Origin: Isoetes taiwanensis
Taxonomy: Eukaryota > Streptophyta > Lycopodiopsida > Isoetales > Isoetaceae
Assembly (NCBI GenBank): GCA_021234155.1
Contig: JAJEKV010000058.1
Coordinates: forward strand, 6,398,600 to 6,462,599
DNA length: 64,000 nt
Direction: 5' to 3'
Shown: one piece after another, positions 1 to 11,272 of the stretch
Layout: each line of letters starts with the position of its first letter
Position numbering within the stretch: the stretch's first letter is position 1
Notes under the pieces: generated by a model
The model's database searches: none
Seen by the model: the letters and a program-made list of their open reading frames with translations, nothing else
What the model was told of the DNA's origin: nothing
Translations under genes and position numbers: made by a program

Positions 1-2914
1 TATTGTTTGTATCCTTGAATCCAGCAGACCAAAAAAGAGAGGATTGCATATGGAGATCCTGCAGATCTGGCTCATCAAAGCAACTTTGAACCAAATTCTA
101 GGCCTTGAACATATTATGCATAAGAGGAGAAGTGTTGATGCCAGAGTGTAAAGTGCAAAAAACAGACTCAGGAAGAGAATGCTTAATAGAAGGGTGCCCT
201 TCAAGATATGAGCAGGAGATCTAGTACCTTATGAAGATAGAAGCCATAGAATTATTCCCTGATAAAGTTCTCCAAAAGAACTTCCCTGCCAAAGCACAAG
301 CTTGAAGATACAGATTTTTGCAGCCTAAGCCACCAAGAAGTTTAGGACGAGTGACTGAATCCCAATTAACTGAGTGAGTGCCATTCCAGATAAAATTCCT
401 AATAATCTTCTCAAGCTCATTGTAAATCAATTTGGGAGCTATTAGAGCCGATGAGAAATAGATGTGAGATGCAGCCAAAACAGAATTTGCAATTAAGCTT
501 CTTCCAGCTAAAGACAAGGAATTTCTAAAGATATTCAATTTTTTCCTAATTCTCTGCAGAATAGGATCCCATAAACCTTTGATGTTGGAATTTAAGGACA
601 GAGGCATCCCAAGGAGTTTAGTTGCTTGCATAGTATGCATGACTTTGATACCACAAATGGAATTCTGATCAGTGTCTCCAATAATGATGCTTTTATTGAG
701 ATTCAGGTATATCCCAGAGGCAGCAGAGAATAAATCAACAATGGTAAGGAATTTTGCAATGTTATCAGAGCTGGAGTCAAGAAATGCATCATCTGCATAT
801 TGAGAAATAATCAAACTACCTTTGTTGTCTGGAAGATCAAGACCTTTGATGGTTCCACATTCTTGATTAAAATCAATTGCCCTGGTAAGCATCTCAGCAG
901 CCACTAGGAAAAGGTAAGGAGCTAAGGGGTAGCCTTGTCTAACTCCCCTGGAGAGTTTGAAGAATTTAGATGGAGAACCATTGATGAGAACAGAGGAGTT
1001 AGCCATAGAATTGAGGCCAAAAATTAGAGAGATGATTTTGCTGTTGAAACCAATTTTCTTCAGAGCTAACTCAAGGAAATCCCAATTGACCGAGTCAAAA
1101 GCTCTTTTAAAGTCAAGCTTGAGAAGAACACAACTCTGGGAGGAGACCTTATTCCAATGCAGTCCTTCCATTGCTACAATGTAATTGTCTAGAATGAATC
1201 TATTAGGCAAGAAAGCAGATTGCTTAATGTCAGTATGATTCTGAAGGAAAGTTTTGACTCTATTGGCTATAATCTTGGCACATAGTTTATAGGTAGAGGT
1301 GGTCAGGGGAATAGGCCTCCAATCAGAAAAGGATACAGGCTTGTCTATTTTTGGAATGAGAGTAATAAACCCTGCAGAGATGGAAGAGTGCAGATGATCA
1401 GCTTTCCAGAACCCATGAACCATATTGACAATGTCAACTTTTAGGATATCCCAGAAGTGCATGAAGAACTCTGGGGGCAAACCATCTGGCCCTGGAGATT
1501 TGCCTTTGCTGAAACTACACAGAACATTATGAATTTCATTCTCTGAGGGGAGAGCAGCAACAGACTCCTCCATAACATTTTGACTAGCTGGGATAATTTG
1601 ATCAATCAAGGAGTTGAATTTCATGCTTTTGGAGGTGATATCATGGCTATTGATCTTGTCATTAAAAAGAGAAGCATATTGATCATGAAAGAAATTCTTG
1701 ATCCCAGGAGGGTTATCAATGATAGTGCCATTTTCAGCTTGCACTTGTATAATGGAATTATTGAGAACTCTATTTTTGGCAGCCCTATAGAAAAACTTGG
1801 AGCTACCAAGATCCATTTCCTTGTTGTATTTAATTTTGCATTTAATGGAATAGCTCTTGGCTTCAGCCTCTTCTATGGATTTGATTTGGTTCTCCAAAAT
1901 CTCCTCCCCAATGTGGAGATCAACATTATATGGATCATTCTGCAAACAGGATCTAAGGTCTCTCATTTTAGCAAACAAGCTCTCTTTTTGCCGAGATCTC
2001 TCTTTAAAATTAGAGTGAGACCATTCTTTTATCCAAGACTTAATTTGCTTGATCTTGAAATAAAAGTTTTTCATGGACTGACTGTGGCAATTTTGCAATC
2101 TCTGATAGAAATCTCTAAAATCTAGACAGAATTGCTCATTAAGAAGAAGTGAGCAATTAAGTTTGAATGGGATATTCCCATCTCTGGGAAGATTGAGCAA
2201 ATGATTAGAGTGGAGAAACTGTGGTTGATGGTCTGATATGGAGATGGCTACATCACTAGTCACAAAGCAATTATCCCAAAAGGAGTCAATGGTGTTGGAA
2301 ACATAGAATCTATCTAGGGCACAAAAAACTCTTTTGGAATCTTTCTGCTTGTTTGACCAAGTGTAACTTGCAGTGGAGGAAGGCACATAAATCAGATTGT
2401 TATCAGAGATAAAAGTATCCCAATTGAGCCTCTCTAGAGTGGACATATTTATTTTGTTGCCTAATTTCATATCCCAGTTTGGAGTATTATTAAAATCTCC
2501 AGAAATCACCCAATTCATCAATGGTTAAGAAGAAATCCAAGAGTTGATGTCAGGCCATATGGCTTCCCTTTGCTTTGGACAAGTTGGAGCATAGATATTA
2601 ACGACTCCAAAATTGGAGTTATTAATTGTAAAGATAACTGCCTGCCAACACCTAGTAGGGCTGTTATGAAAAGATACATGATTCAAAGACTTCCAAATTA
2701 TAGTTAATCCCCCACTAGTCCCTGTGGCCTCAATCCAGATGGAAGAAGATCCAGGGTGGATCCAATCAGAGAGATTAGAGCTTTCAAATTTTGGCAGCTT
2801 GGTTTCCTGAAGGAGGATAATATCAGGCTTATAAACTCTGAGCTGAGAAATAATTCTTCTTCTCTTAAGTGGACCTTTGATCCCTCTAACATTCCATGAG
2901 AGTATTGAAAACAA
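1..2914 (-). pseudogene. LINE copy 1 ORF2: endonuclease-reverse transcriptase
   Basis: ORF2 nicks target DNA with an EEP (APE-like) endonuclease and copies the element RNA with a reverse transcriptase. The endonuclease starts near 2914 (WNVRGIKGPLKR, LLQETKL), continues with GDFNNTP and ends with the catalytic SISDHQP. The RT follows with GKSPGPDGLPPEFF, LKLDFKRAFDSVNW, GVRQGYPLAPYLF and the active-site YADD near 800-811. One reading frame runs from 2914 to base 1 without a frameshift and is broken only by TAA at 2525-2527, a stop at 221-223 and TAG at 98-100. The frame opens with TTG where copy 2 has ATG, so the initiator seems lost. The zf-RVT C-terminus would lie outside the window. Confidence 0.9.
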
Positions 2915-2944
2915 AGTCCAATCTAAGAAGAAAAGGAAACAGAA

Positions 2945-5584
2945 TTATGTATTTCTCTTGTTCTTTTTACTTCTTGTATTTCCTGCAGGAGTTCTATGGA
3001 TAGAAGATAGAATTTCAGACTTGGAGGTGGCCTTTTTTTTCTTTTTAGCTTTAGGATCCTTATTAGGTTTCTTATTAACCAAGGAATCAGATAAGAAATT
3101 TTCACAGCCCCAATTTTCTTTGTCACTCCTTGATTCATCATCAGAGCATCCTCCAGGGATGAACTCAAACAAATTTAAAGAATCTACTATGTTATCCAAT
3201 TCTTTTGAGTTATAGTAGAAAGGTACTTGCCTGTCTGTAGCATCCTCCTTGCAGCATTGTTGGGAGTGGTCCATGTTTCCTGTGTCCGAGCAGTCTTGAT
3301 CTGACACTGTACCCTTAACCATAACTGGAGTTTCCTTTACTATTTCTACATCATCAGCAGGCTTGTCCAAGGTTTCCAAATCATTGATTGAGTGTGGACT
3401 GGAAGAGTTCAAATGAAGACCATCTTGCAGAACTGCCAACTGATCTGCCACTTCTTTTGAAATAGGGGATGTGGAAATTATGAAATTAGGAGGTGGATTG
3501 TCAATATCAATTAAAGGATCAAGAGATGGCAAGTGGTGGTTATGGATGTTTATGGGGGACAGAGAGGAATCTTTCTGACCAGGATCAGTTGCTTTATTGC
3601 TCAATAAAAAATCTAAATCTTGTTCAACATTTAAGTTAGCAAGTACCTTGAATTTATTGGAGCAGTCAATCCTGTCAATCAAGTTATCCTCAGGTTCAGT
3701 TTGAGTACCTTTTGGATCTTCAGATAAACCAGGAGAAACAATAGTATTATCTTGACTTGGAGTTGGTACTTGAGCAGCAACATTTTGTTTTTTTGTTGGA
3801 TCCAAATCTTGAAGAGTGAAGTCTACAGGATCATTAGCAAGTCGAGATGCATTTTTTGGCAGGCCCTCAGGAACATTGTGCAAATTATTTTTCAGAGAAG
3901 CACATGTCATTTTGGGGCCATCTTTAGCAGCAATTGTAAAACTGTCTGCCAATATTTGATCACAAATCTAATCCTTTTAAAATGGCTGGCTTTTGTCTAG
4001 CATGGCTTTGATTAAGTAATGGAACACTCTTACCACTGACAAGGCATTGGTGTTCAGGCATATTTTGAATCTTTTGATTAGATTCAGCAATCACATGATT
4101 CAACATAGTGTGGAGTTTCTCTGTGCCTGACTCAAAGTACTGCATTGGAGCCTTCCCTTTATCCTTTTGCCTTTTAAAGTTTTGGAGAACTTTGATACTC
4201 GGGTAATTGCCTGCTGCAATATTAACATTCGGATTATTGACTCTCCTGTCATTAATACCATTTTTGTGAACTGCAGATCCTTGTCTTTTTAACTGATTAT
4301 TTCTGATTCTTTTCTTACTTCCATTGACTTTGTGCCATTGATGAGTTTGACTTTCGTTGACCACTGTGTTAGTCATGGTAGATACCTCTGACCTTTCTGA
4401 AATATGCAATCCCTTCTGTTTAACTGAATCTCCATAATTTCCTGAAATAAATCTCCCCTTATCTTTATCTGCACCATCATAGTTGAGAGGCCATCCCTTT
4501 TTGTTTCCCTGCTGAGTTTCCACATTGTTTTCCAAACTTGCATCCAAACTTGCATCCAATGAGCAGTCTATATACCAGAAGTGTCTTTTTAAACAATTTT
4601 GGCATTGAGGAGGTAAGCCAGACCATCTCAAATATAGGTAGGAGCTTTGGCCAAAGGCATCAAGAAAAGGAATGGAAGTGGGAATATTTTTGGAAAGGTC
4701 AAGCTGAATGAAAGATCTAGGGGATCTGGAGAGTAATCAGTGCAGATGTAATTCCCAATGGAATTAAAAAGAAGCTGAAAGCATTCTTCATTCCAGTAGA
4801 TGGGATTCAATCCCTGTAAGGTTGTAGAGGCCACACAAAGATTTCCCATTCTCTCAGAATTTAATTTCGGGTCCCATTTCAGAAAAGCCAAGTAGAAGGA
4901 TTCAAAAGTTAGAGAGCCAAGTTTGAGAAGATAATTGGCTGTTCTCTGATTTCCACACTCTACCATTATGTAAGGAAAGTTTAACCAGTATATGGCATTG
5001 ATGAGCACACCTTTATGTAAGTTAAGGAAAAAGGACCATAACTTATCCAATTGGATGCCAGACTTAGTAACCTTGATAATCACAGCAGTATCTTTTAAAG
5101 AAGATATCTTAGAATGGACAGAGGGAAGATCAAGAGAAATACCATGGTAAAGTTTTTGCTTGCTCCCTTCAATAGGTCGAAGTTCCATTAGAGCAGCATC
5201 ATAGGTGTCATCATTTTGTATCTCGACAGAAGGTTTAGGTACACCATATGGAAGTGGAATTTGTGTGACCGAATCAAGCAAGGGAACCCGACCCCACATG
5301 TCTGGATCCTTGGTGAGATTATCCCAAACTGGAGTCTTGAAGGTTTTAGGATCCATCCCCTGGTTGTTATCTGCAGAATTAGCAAAGTTGCCAAAGAGAA
5401 TAAAATCTTTTGGATTTTTGTGGAAGGAGCTTAACTCTGAGAGAAGAGCAGATCGGTCTCCTGGCGCCAAAGTAGAGAAAGAATGTAGCAGAGGAAGAAA
5501 TTTAGGGCTAATGCAATTTTTTTTGTCCATTAGAAAAGGTTCAGGTGGAAACAACAAAGGGAAATTTAAATGGGGGAGAGGCAA
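2945..5584 (-). pseudogene. LINE copy 1 ORF1: DUF4283-like gag protein, broken
   Basis: RNA-binding ORF1. Residues INAIYWLNFPYIMVECGNQ and LQGLNPIYWNEECF match copy 2 (INSVYWIDFPF, MVECGNSQ, LQGLNPMYWNEQS). A Cys-rich knuckle with QCQNCLKRHFW follows, then a long polar, low-complexity tail ending in a basic stretch (KKKKKATSK, RTPAGNTRSKK) like the end of copy 2. Three segments in two frames make it up: 5584-4628, then 4631-3960, then 3952-2945. Frame changes fall between about 4630 and 4700 and at about 3960-3967, and both look like single indels. The first ATG in the leading frame is at 5530 (MDKKNC). The final stop (2945-2947) is in the same frame as ORF2, 30 bp before its first recognisable codon. 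Confidence 0.85.
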
Positions 5585-5722
5585 ATGAGAGAAAAGTCGA
5601 GGAAGAGGGAAGAAGAATTAAGAAAGAGCAGGAGAGACCCTAACTATAGATGAGATGGCTGGCAAACAACCTACAGCCGAAATTGAATAAGTAGAGGAGC
5701 ATGAATTCCATTTGAATTTCCC

Positions 5723-6043
5723 TCAATTTAAAGAGAAATCACCCAAATCGGGCTCAGAATACAATTTCACAGTGATTTTTGAATCCAAATGCTCACAAAA
5801 AGCTCGAACAATTGTTGTAGCTTCGATGTTCCTTGTTCCAAGATATTCTTCAAGCCAAGAATCGATGATTTGTCTTTGAAATTCTTCACAACCGGGAACA
5901 AAGGAACATTCAAATTGAAATTTGTGATAGGGGAAGAGGCCTCTGATTATCAAAGAGCTCCACAATTCATCAGGAGTGCCAATTAAAAAACCACAGATTA
6001 TTCTGCTATCATGCTTTAGAATTGCAAAGATTTTGGTATCCAT
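5723..6043 (-). CDS. LINE copy 1 short 5' ORF (ORF0-like, 106 aa)
   Basis: A 106-codon ORF beginning with ATG at 6041-6043 (MDTKIFAIL), upstream of ORF1. It aligns end to end with the 91-aa ORF at 19651-19926 of copy 2. Shared positions include K-F at the start, a CG-L pair, LW-SL, FP, VP, SWL-E, G-RN and the C-terminal DSKI-VK-YS. The surrounding 5' sequence has diverged, so conservation at the protein level suggests selection for coding. Function unknown; no motif recognised. It may be a separate ORF or the N-terminal domain of ORF1 cut off by stops: in this copy the same frame reaches ORF1 but crosses TAA at the ORF end and a further TAA near 5620. Confidence 0.65.
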   Translation of the reverse strand: MDTKIFAILKHDSRIICGFLIGTPDELWSSLIIRGLFPYHKFQFECSFVPGCEEFQRQIIDSWLEEYLGTRNIEATTIVRAFCEHLDSKITVKLYSEPDLGDFSLN

Positions 6044-6258
6044 CAGCAGGTCTTTGCATTCTAAATTCAGCAAAATGCTAGCCCCTACCAGGCTAGCCCT
6101 CAATCAAAGGGAATTCGAGGGCCAATTCAAAGGGATCGAGCAAGTTCTTCACGAAAAATGCCAAGAAAGAGGTTTCCTTATTGGACAGTTTAAAAAGCTG
6201 ACATGGCATTTTAAGCATCCCTTAATGGGACAAAATGTGATCTCATTTTTCCTCTAAT

Positions 6259-6416
6259 GCACCCCCTGAAGACACCCGAAAAGCACCCCCTGAAGACACC
6301 CCCCTGAAGACCCCTGAAGACACTGGCCTGAGGGCCTTTTTTTTGTAAAAAAATTTGTTTATATCCTGAAGACACTGGCCTGAGGGCCTTTTTTTTGTAA
6401 AAAAATTTGTTTATAT
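6259..6416. repeat. CCTGAAGACAC-based tandem repeats with 52-bp duplication
   Basis: A 52-bp unit (6313-6364) is followed immediately by an apparently identical copy (6365-6416). Each starts CCTGAAGACACTGGCCTGAG and ends in a T8, GTA, A7 stretch. Upstream, the shorter core CCTGAAGAC(AC) recurs at about 6265, 6289 and 6302. This looks like a young local duplication built on an older short repeat. Confidence 0.9.
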
Positions 6417-7070
6417 AAAAAGTTTTTTGTCTCTATCATAGTTTTTTTTGTCTCTATCAAAGTTTTTGTTTCTCTATCAAATGTTATTTTTGTCTATCTA
6501 TCAAATATATGAAGTTTGAATTCTTGTACAGTCCATTCAGATTCTGCTTGAATGTAACAGTGCTCTAGCTCTTTAATTAGTTTCAAACACTAAGCACTTT
6601 AATTAGTTTCAGCAATGCTTGTGAGTAAGCACTGGAACACACGAGCACTTATGCAATAAACAGCTAGCTTTAAACAGTTATATAGCTTAATAGTAAGCAC
6701 TGCACCTTAACTGCATGACAGTAAGCACTTGATGACATTAACACTTCTGCTAGCGTTAAGCAACTACATACTTAGTAACTGTCATTGCATGACAATAAGC
6801 AGTATCTGCCATTAAGACTCATACCAGACTAGCACTTGCAGGCAATTTTTTTTTTAAGCACTTGATAAGTTTTAAGCATCCCTTGCAGTCAGCATTGAAG
6901 TAGATATAAACAATATAGCAAAAACTTATAGACAAGTCTGCATTGAACTATATAAACAATATAGCAAAAACATTCTTAAATTAAGATAAAGATGGTACAT
7001 GAAAAGTGTAGGATTCCTTGGCCTAAATAAATGACAATCAGGCCAATAATTATAAATGTCTCAGGCTTAA
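6417..7070. other. AT-rich stretch without recognised gene
   Basis: No coding signal. It holds repeated TCTCTATCAAA-like words (6425-6510) and many AAGCACTT/TAAGCA words (6590-6880), suggesting degenerate short repeats. Confidence 0.6.
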
Positions 7071-7819
7071 TCACAGTAATGGATAATGACAAAGTTCATC
7101 ACCATAAACCTTTTCCAATTCCTCATTCACAAACCTGCAGAACTGCAATTGTTTTCCAGGAAGTCTTTCCAAGCATAGCTTCATAATCTTTCTATCTGTC
7201 TTAGGCCAGGGCTTGTATCTGTGTGTGTTCTTCACCAGTAACTTCATTTTTTCCTCAGTCTTGGCCTGCAGTATTTCTTCTATCTTTGGGGTGAGTACTG
7301 TTAGCACTTCATCATAGACATCCATCTTGAATGCAGGTACTAGCAGAAGTTTCCAGGGACTGCTAAGGTAAGACTTGTATAATGAATCATCAAGAAGCAA
7401 AGTCTTACCTTTGAATCTTGGGTATGACTCATATATTTTCCCAAGTGGCTTCATCATGACTGACAAAAGCGGGTTTGTTAGGTGGTGAAAACTGGTCTTC
7501 ACACATTTTTCCTGTCCCCATACAAATAGAAATCAATCCCTCAAATCGACATAGTACTTGCACACATCTTCCACATTAGAGAGTTGCATTGATGACCATA
7601 TACCAACACAACACTTCTGTAACAAAGTCTTCAAGAAGAACATCGCCGGTCTCAATATGTCAATGTCATACGCTAGTGTATGTCATTGTCAATCCTGATT
7701 CCAAGCGTATGTGTTCATTTGCACCAAATGTTTTTACCAACACACCATTTAAATCCAAGACAATGAGTTTATCTTTTGCTGCCAAATCAATATTTAGTAC
7801 GTTGGAACTTCCTGAATAC
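7071..7819 (-). pseudogene. FCP1-like HAD phosphatase, interrupted
   Basis: HAD-superfamily phosphatase of the FCP1/SCP (CTD phosphatase-like) type. A 5' splice acceptor (GTTGTGTAG) precedes codon 1 at 7819. The first part carries KLIVLDLNGVLV, the position of the catalytic motif I, although the usual DLDxT is here DLNGV. A second part reads RPAMFFLKTLL and VGIWSSMQLSNVEDV (motif II region, WSS). A third reads FLFVWGQEKC, KPLGKIYESYPRFKGKTLL and LLLDDSLYKSYLSSPW (motif III/IV region, LDDS). Parts two and three share one frame and are separated only by TGA at 7533-7535. Parts one and two need a frame change near 7660, beside an imperfect inverted repeat. The family is clear; the specific substrate is not. 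A possible upstream exon (about 7872-7942) also contains a stop. Confidence 0.8.
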
Positions 7820-7994
7820 CTACACAACAGGAATTACTACATGAATAAATAGATGAAGATGAAAATGAAAAATGGGTTGAATGTGGAAACCTTTTCAGAT
7901 CAACAGCAGGATTCTCGACCTAACGAATCAACCGGGTAATCCTACAGTGAATGCAACAAAAGAAAATCAATAATATTCAATGTTTTAAGCAACA

Positions 7995-9359
7995 CTAAGT
8001 TGTGGCCTGCTTGGCCAGCAATGCCCACACCCCCTTTCCAGGGTTATTAAGGGCATCAATCACTTGTTGAAGATCAGGCTCACCTGAAACTTGAGGGCCT
8101 GATTCTGCATTTTCTTCAGAACACACTTCGATAGGTGTGGTGTCATGATTGAGACTGCTTCCTGCATCTTTAGCATAGCTACTTCTTGTTCTCTTTCTTG
8201 TAGCCTGAACAACTTCTTTGCTATCCTCCACCTTACCCCTCTTTGTTCTTCTGCCCTTTCCTTTTGGCAAATATTCACCCAAGTTGCCCTCATCCGATGG
8301 AATTACTCCCTCAACTTCCTTAGGTGCTTCAGTATGTACAATCGGGTCTGTTGTTTTTTCCACAATTGGTGCTGTATTTACAACTGGTGCTGTGTTTACA
8401 ACTGGTGCTGTGTTTATAGCTTCTTCTATAGCTTCTTGGACAGCTTCTTGGACTGGTGGTGGTGGTTCTGCTGTTGCATTCAAATCAGTCACAATTGACT
8501 GTACTCCTATAGGACTTTGCAGATGTAGTGCATCTTCAAATGGCACCATTGTCCTTCTTTGAACCCTGAAGGGTGAGACCTCAATTGCAGGATGGATTAA
8601 CACATCCTTTTTTGGTGTACTATTTGAAGCACCTGCAACATGGCCAAAACCTAGCTCGTCAAATACACCCTCTGGCACCTTTCCAGGGCAACCATGAATA
8701 CATTGTCCTCCTCTCAACAATGAACAACAAGCTATATGATACTCATGTTGGCAATTCAGTGCTAAACTTAACCTGTAAGCTTTAGTGAATTCCAGACCAC
8801 ATGCTGAACATGTATAAAATGGATCTTGCACTAACAACTTATCTCGTATAATAGTAGAGATGCTAAATGTTGCAGGAGTATCCATTTTCAGCTTCCACAA
8901 ATTGTTTATGTAGAAATGCAACTATCTCTGTTCTTCTTCGAGAACTTTTAACTCCTCCTCAAGTTTGAGTTTACATTTGACCTGCTCATTAACAGATGTA
9001 GGGTTCATTGCTTTTTGTACCTTGTTCCTGTGCCAAGTTTCCATCTGGACAGTCTGCTCCAAATCTTTAATTTCTGCCTCCAACTCACAGTTTGGATTAA
9101 GCTTGAACTCCTCCTGTTTTGTAGCCAAATCATTTGTGGCCTATCTTAAACTGTTCTCAACCTCTTTCAACATCATTTTCTGTAATTCAGAGGCCTTCTC
9201 ATTGCCTTTCAGCTCACTTCCTACTGCTTCCAGATTCTTTGTGATAAGTAAAACTGATTTTCCAATCTCCTGTACTGCATTCTCTAAGGTTTTTATGTTT
9301 TCATCACATGCACTGATCTCATTTGATCCAGCTGCCACCTTTGGCTTTGCCTTCAACAT
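7995..9359 (-). pseudogene. Coiled-coil plus RING-like zinc-finger protein, interrupted
   Basis: Three open segments lie in one frame (9359-9141, 9128-8922, 8921-7995) and are separated only by single stops at about 9141 and 8922. The first two are charged and heptad-rich (KTLENAVQEIGKSV, LEEELKVLEEEQR), so a coiled coil is likely. The third carries a RING-like cluster near residues 38-80: CSACGLEF, then CQHEYHIAC and CIHGC, i.e. C-x2-C, C-x-H-x2-H-x2-C, C-x3-C. An acidic, Pro/Thr/Val-rich tail follows with an 18-bp repeat (NTAPVV) and two basic nuclear-signal-like patches (KGKGRRTKRGK, RKRTRSS). I do not recognise the family. It may be one gene with the ORF at 9353-9769 and lies just upstream of the HAD pseudogene on the same strand. 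Confidence 0.55.
8362..8415. repeat. 18-bp tandem repeat inside the RING-like ORF
   Basis: Three copies of ACAACTGGTGCTGTGTTT (the first with two changes) encode the repeated NTAPVV on the minus strand. The period is a multiple of three and keeps the frame. Confidence 0.9.
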
Positions 9360-9769
9360 CTGCTACAACATCTGCTACAACATTTTGCCTCTGTTTTTAC
9401 TTGTCTATTGTTGTGGTATCTTTGGCATTGCACAGCAAATGCAGCCCAGTTTACTTTGTGTTCCTCAGGTGCAACTATTGATCTAATGCAATTTTCAAAC
9501 GCAAAAGCAAGGGCCAGTTGCTTTCTTACTTCTTTGTTGTGACAATTCTTGTAGATTTTTCGGCAGAGTGTTTCCAACTTCTCTTGAAGATGCTCCTTTG
9601 CACAGTGCCATTTTATCTTTCCCTTGTTCAACTTCTTTGTCCAAACAGAATCCCAATCTCGATCCGTGACATTATTTTCCAACCAAGTTTCTTCCTCGTG
9701 GGGCTTCACCCCCGAATTGCACAGACCTCTGATGCTGTGGAAATCATCCGCGCTCCATGCCTCCACCAT
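9353..9769 (-). pseudogene. Unrecognised 5' part of the coiled-coil/RING gene
   Basis: Begins at the ATG at 9767-9769 (MVEAWSADDFHS); the open frame extends further to 9859 but only with non-ATG codons. It is rich in W, K and E (TWLENNVTDRDWDSVWTKKL, KIKWHCAKEHL, HKVNWAAFAVQCQRY). The frame ends in CCSRCCSRC, encoded by a duplicated TGCTACAACATC, exactly where the downstream coiled-coil frame takes over (overlap 9353-9359). A frameshift through this small repeat probably split one gene in two. No family recognised. Confidence 0.4.
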
Positions 9770-9859
9770 CAACAGTGAAACACTGATCTGAGTTTTCGCG
9801 CCCAGTGGAAAAGGAGGGAGAAGGGCGTGACGGGCTTCGACGTCCGCGAGTTTCAGCAC

Positions 9860-10509
9860 TTAAAGTGCTTAAACGCTTCGCCAAAAGTTGTACCCCACTA
9901 GCGATTTTACACTAATGCAAAGGGGGTAATTAGATAATACACTAATGCAAAGTTTCTGTGCAAAGGGGGGCGACCTTGTCATTGAGCAAGATCAGTGGAG
10001 CAGATGGCACTATCATAGTTACATTTTCAACATGCGATCGCCTTCTCCATGTACTCAACCATCTGTCCACAACTCAGCCCAGCTCAGCCTAGAACAGTAG
10101 GAGAAGTACCATGCCCAGCCCAGGCCAGAAGGGCCAGAAGCAGATTGATGTAGATTGATAACGCAACATGTTAAATTTTCAGTCGCAGATATGGAACTAA
10201 AACTAAGACTTGCATTCTGTTGAATACACATGCATCTTGGCAACTTACTAATCCTTTGCTGAAGTCACTTTGCATTTTCCTTTCCCATTAATTTTTCACA
10301 TGGATGAAGGTCAATGATGTTTCTGGGAGGCGTATTAATGTTAAGCAAATGTGCATGTATGCCACATTCTTTATATTATGTTCTTCTCCACTAATGAGCA
10401 CATCTTTTCTTATGGTAATCGACATCAACAAGGGTTCGAATGGTTGACGTAACAAAACCCCCAATGGTCATGGCCACAAACCATTCCATTTTGTCTATAA
10501 GATTACAAA
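9860..10509. other. Intergenic, no gene recognised
   Basis: Contains a twice-repeated ACACTAATGCAAAG (about 9910 and 9940) and otherwise no coding or RNA signal that I can support. Confidence 0.55.
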
Positions 10510-10514
10510 CTGCT

Positions 10515-11270
10515 TGATATGGATATGGTAGCTCGGGGGAGTGGTCTTGGAAGTTAGTCTTGGTGGACTAGCGTGGGTGTCTAAGTTTGGCAAATTATTG
10601 GCAAGGAAAGGCAATGAAGGCAACCTATGGTCTATATTTATGAAGCTAAAAAGGCATAGCTAAATAAAAAAGGGCTAAAGTCGTAGCAGAGACCTATAAA
10701 TAGAGCCTGAACTTCAGTTACACATATCTCGGCAACCAAAGCTCCGATTGGGGCGATTCTTACTTCATTGGAACCGGCTCGGAGTCTAGTTTCCGAATTG
10801 GGGCGGCACATTCTGTGAGTCATCCGAATAAGAGAGATATAGCCAGAAGAATGATAGGGGGTCAAATAAGACTGCTCTACTCATTCGCTCTTGAATCTGA
10901 TTCTAAGAAAGCCATTACTTTTTCCTAGAGCTTCTGCTATTCTTATTCAATAGCCTGTCACTATCCTAGATCTTAACTCTTGGTGTCTTATATTGAGGAC
11001 TTCTAGCTCGAGGGAGGAGCTACCAGTGGAAACTGATTGTCGCCTTGCCATAATTACGCCAATTCTAGCAATCGAATGACCCGGTTGGGTGGTGAACTAT
11101 CATACATTGGTTATTGCATCTTGACCTAACTCTGTTTTTGGTGAACTAGAGCTTGGCCAATCTGAGTTATCAACGTAACTCATATTATTGGGAGACCACG
11201 AATTGATTGAGAAGCCTTAAATAAGGTTTCAGGGATATAAAAGGTATGGTTCATTTGTGGATCCTTATCA
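10515..11270 (+). repeat. Left LTR (756 bp)
   Basis: TGATATGGATATGG to GGATCCTTATCA. Holds a promoter-like CTATAAATAG at about 10693. Open frames on the minus strand inside this LTR recur in the right LTR and are not evidence of a gene. Confidence 0.93.
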
Positions 11271-11272
11271 AT

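Larger units (their letters stand above)
1..6110 (-). mobile_element. L1-type LINE, copy 1 (left end outside window)
   Basis: Minus-strand non-LTR retrotransposon. In transcription order it has a short 5' ORF (from 6043), a gag-like ORF1 (about 5584-2945) and an EN-RT ORF2 (2914 to the left edge). The order and spacing match the complete copy at 13176-20006, and every ORF aligns with its counterpart there, but the proteins differ at roughly half of their positions, so the two are separate subfamilies. The 3' end and poly(A) lie beyond base 1, so no target duplication can be paired. The 5' boundary is approximate: homology fades just above 6043 and the 52-bp tandem repeats at 6313 are probably flank. 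Stop codons and frameshifts make it inactive. Confidence 0.9.

Noticed and set aside
7533-7535. TGA in the HAD gene as a selenocysteine codon
   Set aside because: Land plants lack the selenocysteine pathway and a separate frameshift lies nearby; a nonsense mutation is simpler.
10638-10865. 75-aa minus-strand ORF, repeated at 12471-12698
   Set aside because: Both copies lie in the two LTRs of the same element; duplication explains their similarity and no family is recognised.
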